Source of the DNA: Pseudoalteromonas sp. MM1
GTDB lineage: Bacteria; Pseudomonadota; Gammaproteobacteria; Enterobacterales; Alteromonadaceae
DNA: 64,000 nucleotides
NCBI RefSeq assembly: GCF_030296835.1
Contig: NZ_AP027922.1
Location: forward strand, 2,108,001 to 2,172,000
Direction: 5' to 3'
The notes beneath the pieces were generated by a model, which was not told the origin of the DNA, did no database searches, and was given only the letters and a program-made list of their open reading frames with translations. Shown piece after piece: positions 61,255 through 64,000 of this stretch. Made by a program: the position numbers and the translations under genes. Within the stretch, counting starts at the first letter, position 1. Every line of letters starts with the position of its first letter.

Positions 61255-62046
61255 TTATCTATAATTGGTTCTAGCGGTTAATCGATTAAATAAGCGAGGG
61301 AAAAACCGTTTAATGGTTGGTGCCCAGCCACTTAAGCCTTTGCCAACAATCACTTCGTCTTTTTTATTACCAATTGCGAGGATCATTTTTTTAGCGGCTA
61401 CGCTTACATCCATGCCATTTTCTATTGAGTGCTCTGGCTTATTTTGCGCTATGCCTTGCTCATTTAACGAATTATGTGCAATGGCGGTTTTAATAGAGCC
61501 GGGGCAAATGGTTAAGCAATGAATGTTATACTCTGCAAGCTCTGCACGCAGACAATCCATAAAACCTACTACCGCGTATTTAGAGCCTGAGTAGCCCGTT
61601 CTAAATTTAGAGCCTACTTTACCCGCAACGCTACTAATAGAAACAATAGAGCCGCTGCGCCTTGCTACCATACTAGGCGCTACCGCTTTGGTCAGTGCTA
61701 TTAGGCCAAAGTAGTTAACTTCCATTAATTGGCGATAAACATTAAAGTCGTTTTCTAAAAATAGGCTGCGCTGCGACACCCCGCCGTTATTAATTAAAAT
61801 ATCGATTGCAGGTAATGTACTTATTAAATCAGTAACCTGAGCCAATACAGCTTCAGGCGCTGACAAATCAAGTGGCAGTACAATGTGGCCATCGCCATGT
61901 AAGCTTTGCTTTAGTTCGTTAAGTTTATCAACACTTCTGGCGGATAAAATAACGTTAGCCCCAAGCTGGGCAAACTGAGTTGCGAGCTCTTTGCCAATAC
62001 CTGATGATGCACCTGTGATCCATACGGTTTTATTTTTATAGTCCAT
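61255..62046 (-). CDS. Short-chain dehydrogenase/reductase
   Basis: 263 residues. TGASSGIGKELA, the NNGG motif, ISSVAGKVGSKFRTGYSGSK (catalytic Ser, Tyr-x-x-x-Lys) are intact, so it is an active NAD(P)-dependent oxidoreductase. A hydrophobic C-terminus with Arg-rich end suggests loose membrane association. The substrate is unknown. Confidence 0.92.
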   Translation of the reverse strand: MDYKNKTVWITGASSGIGKELATQFAQLGANVILSARSVDKLNELKQSLHGDGHIVLPLDLSAPEAVLAQVTDLISTLPAIDILINNGGVSQRSLFLENDFNVYRQLMEVNYFGLIALTKAVAPSMVARRSGSIVSISSVAGKVGSKFRTGYSGSKYAVVGFMDCLRAELAEYNIHCLTICPGSIKTAIAHNSLNEQGIAQNKPEHSIENGMDVSVAAKKMILAIGNKKDEVIVGKGLSGWAPTIKRFFPRLFNRLTARTNYR

Positions 62047-62105
62047 GCGTTATTTACCTTTTATGTTCTCTGGTGCTAATAATTATCGTATTAAGTCGCT
62101 TATTA

Positions 62106-62609
62106 TTATGCTTTAGTTGGGCCAGCTATGGCGTTAACTTCATCTTCTAAGGTTTTATAAAAACCCATTAAAAATAAAAGCTCAACGGTTACATATAAAG
62201 GGCCAATAATTAAACCAATTAAATCATCTACAAACGCGGGCTTTTTACCTTCATAGTAATGGCCAATAAACTGCAGTACCCAACCAAATACAAATACGCC
62301 AGCGCCAATACTTAACCAAGGCCAAAAAGCCATAGCTGCGATTGGCTGCGCTGCTAAAAGTAATAATGTAAACAGTACGCCCATTATTAAACCAAGCGAC
62401 ACGCTCAGCATTAAGTAATACACCACGCTTGCAAAAACAAAAAGCTGCGCACCATCAATAATTAAGCTGCCAATGGGTATTTGAATACGTGCTAACAAGC
62501 ACAGCACGGCAAATACAATAAGTGGAATACCAAAAAAATGAGTTAAAACATTGCGCTTAGAGCGATGGTACAAACCATATGTACCAAGCTGTTGCTGTAG
62601 GGTTTTCAT
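62106..62609 (-). CDS. DUF962/Mpo1-family membrane protein
   Basis: 167 residues with about four hydrophobic helices. YGLYHRSKRNVLTHFFGIPLIV, VLQFIGHYYEGKKPAF and VDDLIGLIIGPLYVTVELL are the conserved Mpo1 (YGL010w) elements with His residues for a non-haem Fe. It likely modifies 2-hydroxy fatty acids by analogy to yeast. It is 59 bases upstream of the SDR gene on the same strand and may share its operon. Confidence 0.9.
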   Translation of the reverse strand: MKTLQQQLGTYGLYHRSKRNVLTHFFGIPLIVFAVLCLLARIQIPIGSLIIDGAQLFVFASVVYYLMLSVSLGLIMGVLFTLLLLAAQPIAAMAFWPWLSIGAGVFVFGWVLQFIGHYYEGKKPAFVDDLIGLIIGPLYVTVELLFLMGFYKTLEDEVNAIAGPTKA

Positions 62610-62681
62610 GCGAGTGCCTTTTATTGTGTTTTTTACACTATATCAGGCTTTTAAATTATCACTCTGTCGGGAAGCCGACAT

Positions 62682-63368
62682 TTACTGATTACAAAGTTGC
62701 TCTAAAGCAGATTGGTTTAAAATGGTTACTTTGTTATAGCCAATTTCGATAAGTTGTTGCTTTGCTAATTTTTTGAGGATTTGGTTGGCGGTTTGCCGTG
62801 TCAGGTATGTCATATCAGCCAATTGTTGCTGCGACAAAGTAAACGTATGGCCATTACTATTTGCTAAGTGTGCACACAATATGAGTAAGCGTTTTGCAAC
62901 GCGCTGCTCAGCGCTTAATAGTGCGTGATCTTCCATGCTAGTAAACATAACGCGTAATTTTTGAGCAAGGAGTAGCCCAAAATCTTGCCAGTAATGAGGG
63001 TACTGGTTTAACAATTGCTCAAGTGCGCGTTGCCCAATAAAACACAGTGTCACATCGGTTTGCGCATATACATCGTGCGTGCGCATTCCGCGGTCAAATA
63101 AAGTAACTTCGCCGAACCACAACGAGGCGTCAACAAAGCTTAAAACAGCTTCTTTACCATTATTACTTACCCCACTAATACGCACCACACCACTTAATAC
63201 AGCATAAATACCATCGTGTTTATCTCCGCGTAAAAAAAGCGATTGGTGCGCGCTAAGGCTTAAACATTTTGCGTGGCTTAGTAAAAACTGCTTTAAGTGT
63301 GCATCTCGACCAGAAAACCACTGCCCTTGTTCAATAATATTAATGTGAGCTTTACTAAGTTCTTTCAT
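62682..63368 (-). CDS. Crp/Fnr-family transcriptional regulator
   Basis: 228 residues. A cyclic-nucleotide-binding-like beta barrel (about 30-125) is followed by an HTH: TLSQQQLADMTYLTRQTANQ and ILKKLAKQQLIEIGYNKVTI. It lacks the CxxC Fnr cluster ligands, so it is Crp-like but whether it binds a nucleotide is unknown. It overlaps the neighbouring lipoprotein gene (ATGA at 63365-63368). Confidence 0.9.
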   Translation of the reverse strand: MKELSKAHINIIEQGQWFSGRDAHLKQFLLSHAKCLSLSAHQSLFLRGDKHDGIYAVLSGVVRISGVSNNGKEAVLSFVDASLWFGEVTLFDRGMRTHDVYAQTDVTLCFIGQRALEQLLNQYPHYWQDFGLLLAQKLRVMFTSMEDHALLSAEQRVAKRLLILCAHLANSNGHTFTLSQQQLADMTYLTRQTANQILKKLAKQQLIEIGYNKVTILNQSALEQLCNQ

Positions 63369-64000
63369 TGCATTGTGTTTATATGTGGTTTTAGCTCTTT
63401 AGCTAACGACTTTGGTAAATCTAAATTACTGGCAATAACAAAATCGTTATAGGCTTCATTCCCAGAGAAAAACTCTCCTATAAGTGTTTTATTTTTATAT
63501 ACATTCACTGTAACACCACTGCCCATACCACCGGCATTAATAATGTAGTAATAGTAATTGCCTTTGTTAAAAAACAAAATACTTTCGCCTACTTTCCCTA
63601 TTTGACGATAGTAGCTCCCAAATGGCTGCGCCGCAGTGGCCGTGTACTCTAGGCCAATTTTTTGCTCAGTGCCATAACGATAAGTAATAGCTGAGTTATC
63701 ATTAGCAACACACACGGACAAAATATTATCAGTGGGTTTTAGTGTATATGTCACTTTTGCGGTTGGATTGCGTATAACCTTTTGCATTTTTGCATTTATA
63801 TACGCTGTTTCACCACGTTTACAGTGACTCGGTACAATTCCCTCTATTAGGCCTTCTACAACAAGGTGCTTTTGCTCAATAGCAGTCGGAGGTAAATCAG
63901 CGTTTGCGTTTTTTGCCACTAACGGCGTTTTGCTGCTACTAAATACACCCACTTCCTCATCGCAACCATTTAAAAAGAGTACGGGAATACAATAGCAAAA
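63365..64000 (-). CDS. Lipoprotein of unknown function (5' end cut by window edge)
   Basis: The frame stays open to base 64000, so the gene begins outside the window; the GTG at 63952 is not the true start. The visible N-terminal residues (FCYCIPVLFLNGCDEE) are the end of a lipoprotein signal peptide with a lipobox around LNGC. The mature domain is beta-rich (AKVTYTLKPTDNILSVCVA, ITYRYGTEQKIGLEYTATAA). It overlaps the Crp/Fnr gene by four bases. Function unknown. Confidence 0.7.
   Translation of the reverse strand, partial: FCYCIPVLFLNGCDEEVGVFSSSKTPLVAKNANADLPPTAIEQKHLVVEGLIEGIVPSHCKRGETAYINAKMQKVIRNPTAKVTYTLKPTDNILSVCVANDNSAITYRYGTEQKIGLEYTATAAQPFGSYYRQIGKVGESILFFNKGNYYYYIINAGGMGSGVTVNVYKNKTLIGEFFSGNEAYNDFVIASNLDLPKSLAKELKPHINTMQ

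Noticed and set aside
1..64000. Prophage or conjugative element
   Set aside because: No phage structural, integrase, relaxase or type IV secretion genes were seen.

Overview
The window looks like chromosomal DNA of a marine gammaproteobacterium of the order Alteromonadales, most probably Pseudoalteromonas. The grounds are AT-rich coding sequence, an aceK/icd pair, the gene order rnm-yciO divergent from a trp operon with a fused trpCF and followed by yciB and yciI, a large TonB receptor, an ExoP-type glucanase and typical transporters. No BLAST was run; product names rest on motifs and synteny.

Positions 1-11851: the 5' part of aceK (cut by the left edge), a LysR regulator, two small AT-rich genes, icd (which carries the Ser site AceK phosphorylates), a secreted metallopeptidase, a small hydrolase, a 55-residue ORF behind a possible Pho box, a periplasmic binding-like protein, yceI with its cytochrome b561 partner, scpA, yciO and rnm. 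Positions 11934-18938: the complete trp operon trpE-G-D-CF-B-A, preceded by two consecutive Trp-rich leader peptides, each with its own attenuator. Positions 18953-29873: a PfpI-type protein, HU, yciB, a CPBP protease, an NSS transporter, yciI, a PepSY/PhoP/PhoQ-like module, an AI-2E family permease, an epimerase and a diguanylate cyclase.

Positions 29898-38036 form a beta-glucan/beta-glucoside locus: lipoprotein GH3 and FucP-type MFS transporter on the minus strand, GH1, GPH symporter and LacI regulator on the plus strand. A LacI-type operator and a 271-bp MITE-like element lie in the divergent region. Positions 38253-49870 hold envelope and housekeeping genes: DUF2987-like, Bax-like, an HD dGTPase, a TonB receptor, ilvE, a desaturase with its reductase, and a PQQ-type dehydrogenase. 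Two copies of a 162-bp repeat with a covarying hairpin lie at 38088-38249 and 49851-50012.

Positions 50433 to about 60800 are an integron cassette array without an integrase in the window (a CALIN). It has about 15 short plus-strand genes separated by thirteen recognisable 98-117 bp attC sites and one collapsed site. In 10 of 13 cassettes the R'' box is the exact complement of the R' box that starts the same cassette, as recombination at G^TT predicts. Cassettes encode a DUF4262 protein, a type I signal peptidase, a glutathione S-transferase, a lipoprotein, a possible ADP-ribosyltransferase-like protein and several unknowns. An internally deleted IS110/IS1111-type element sits exactly at the crossover point of one attC, and its noncoding end carries two copies of the attC R' consensus in a hairpin, which looks like the target-recognition loop of a guide (seek/bridge) RNA.

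After the array come a GNAT acetyltransferase, an SDR dehydrogenase, a DUF962/Mpo1 protein, a Crp/Fnr regulator and a lipoprotein cut by the right edge.
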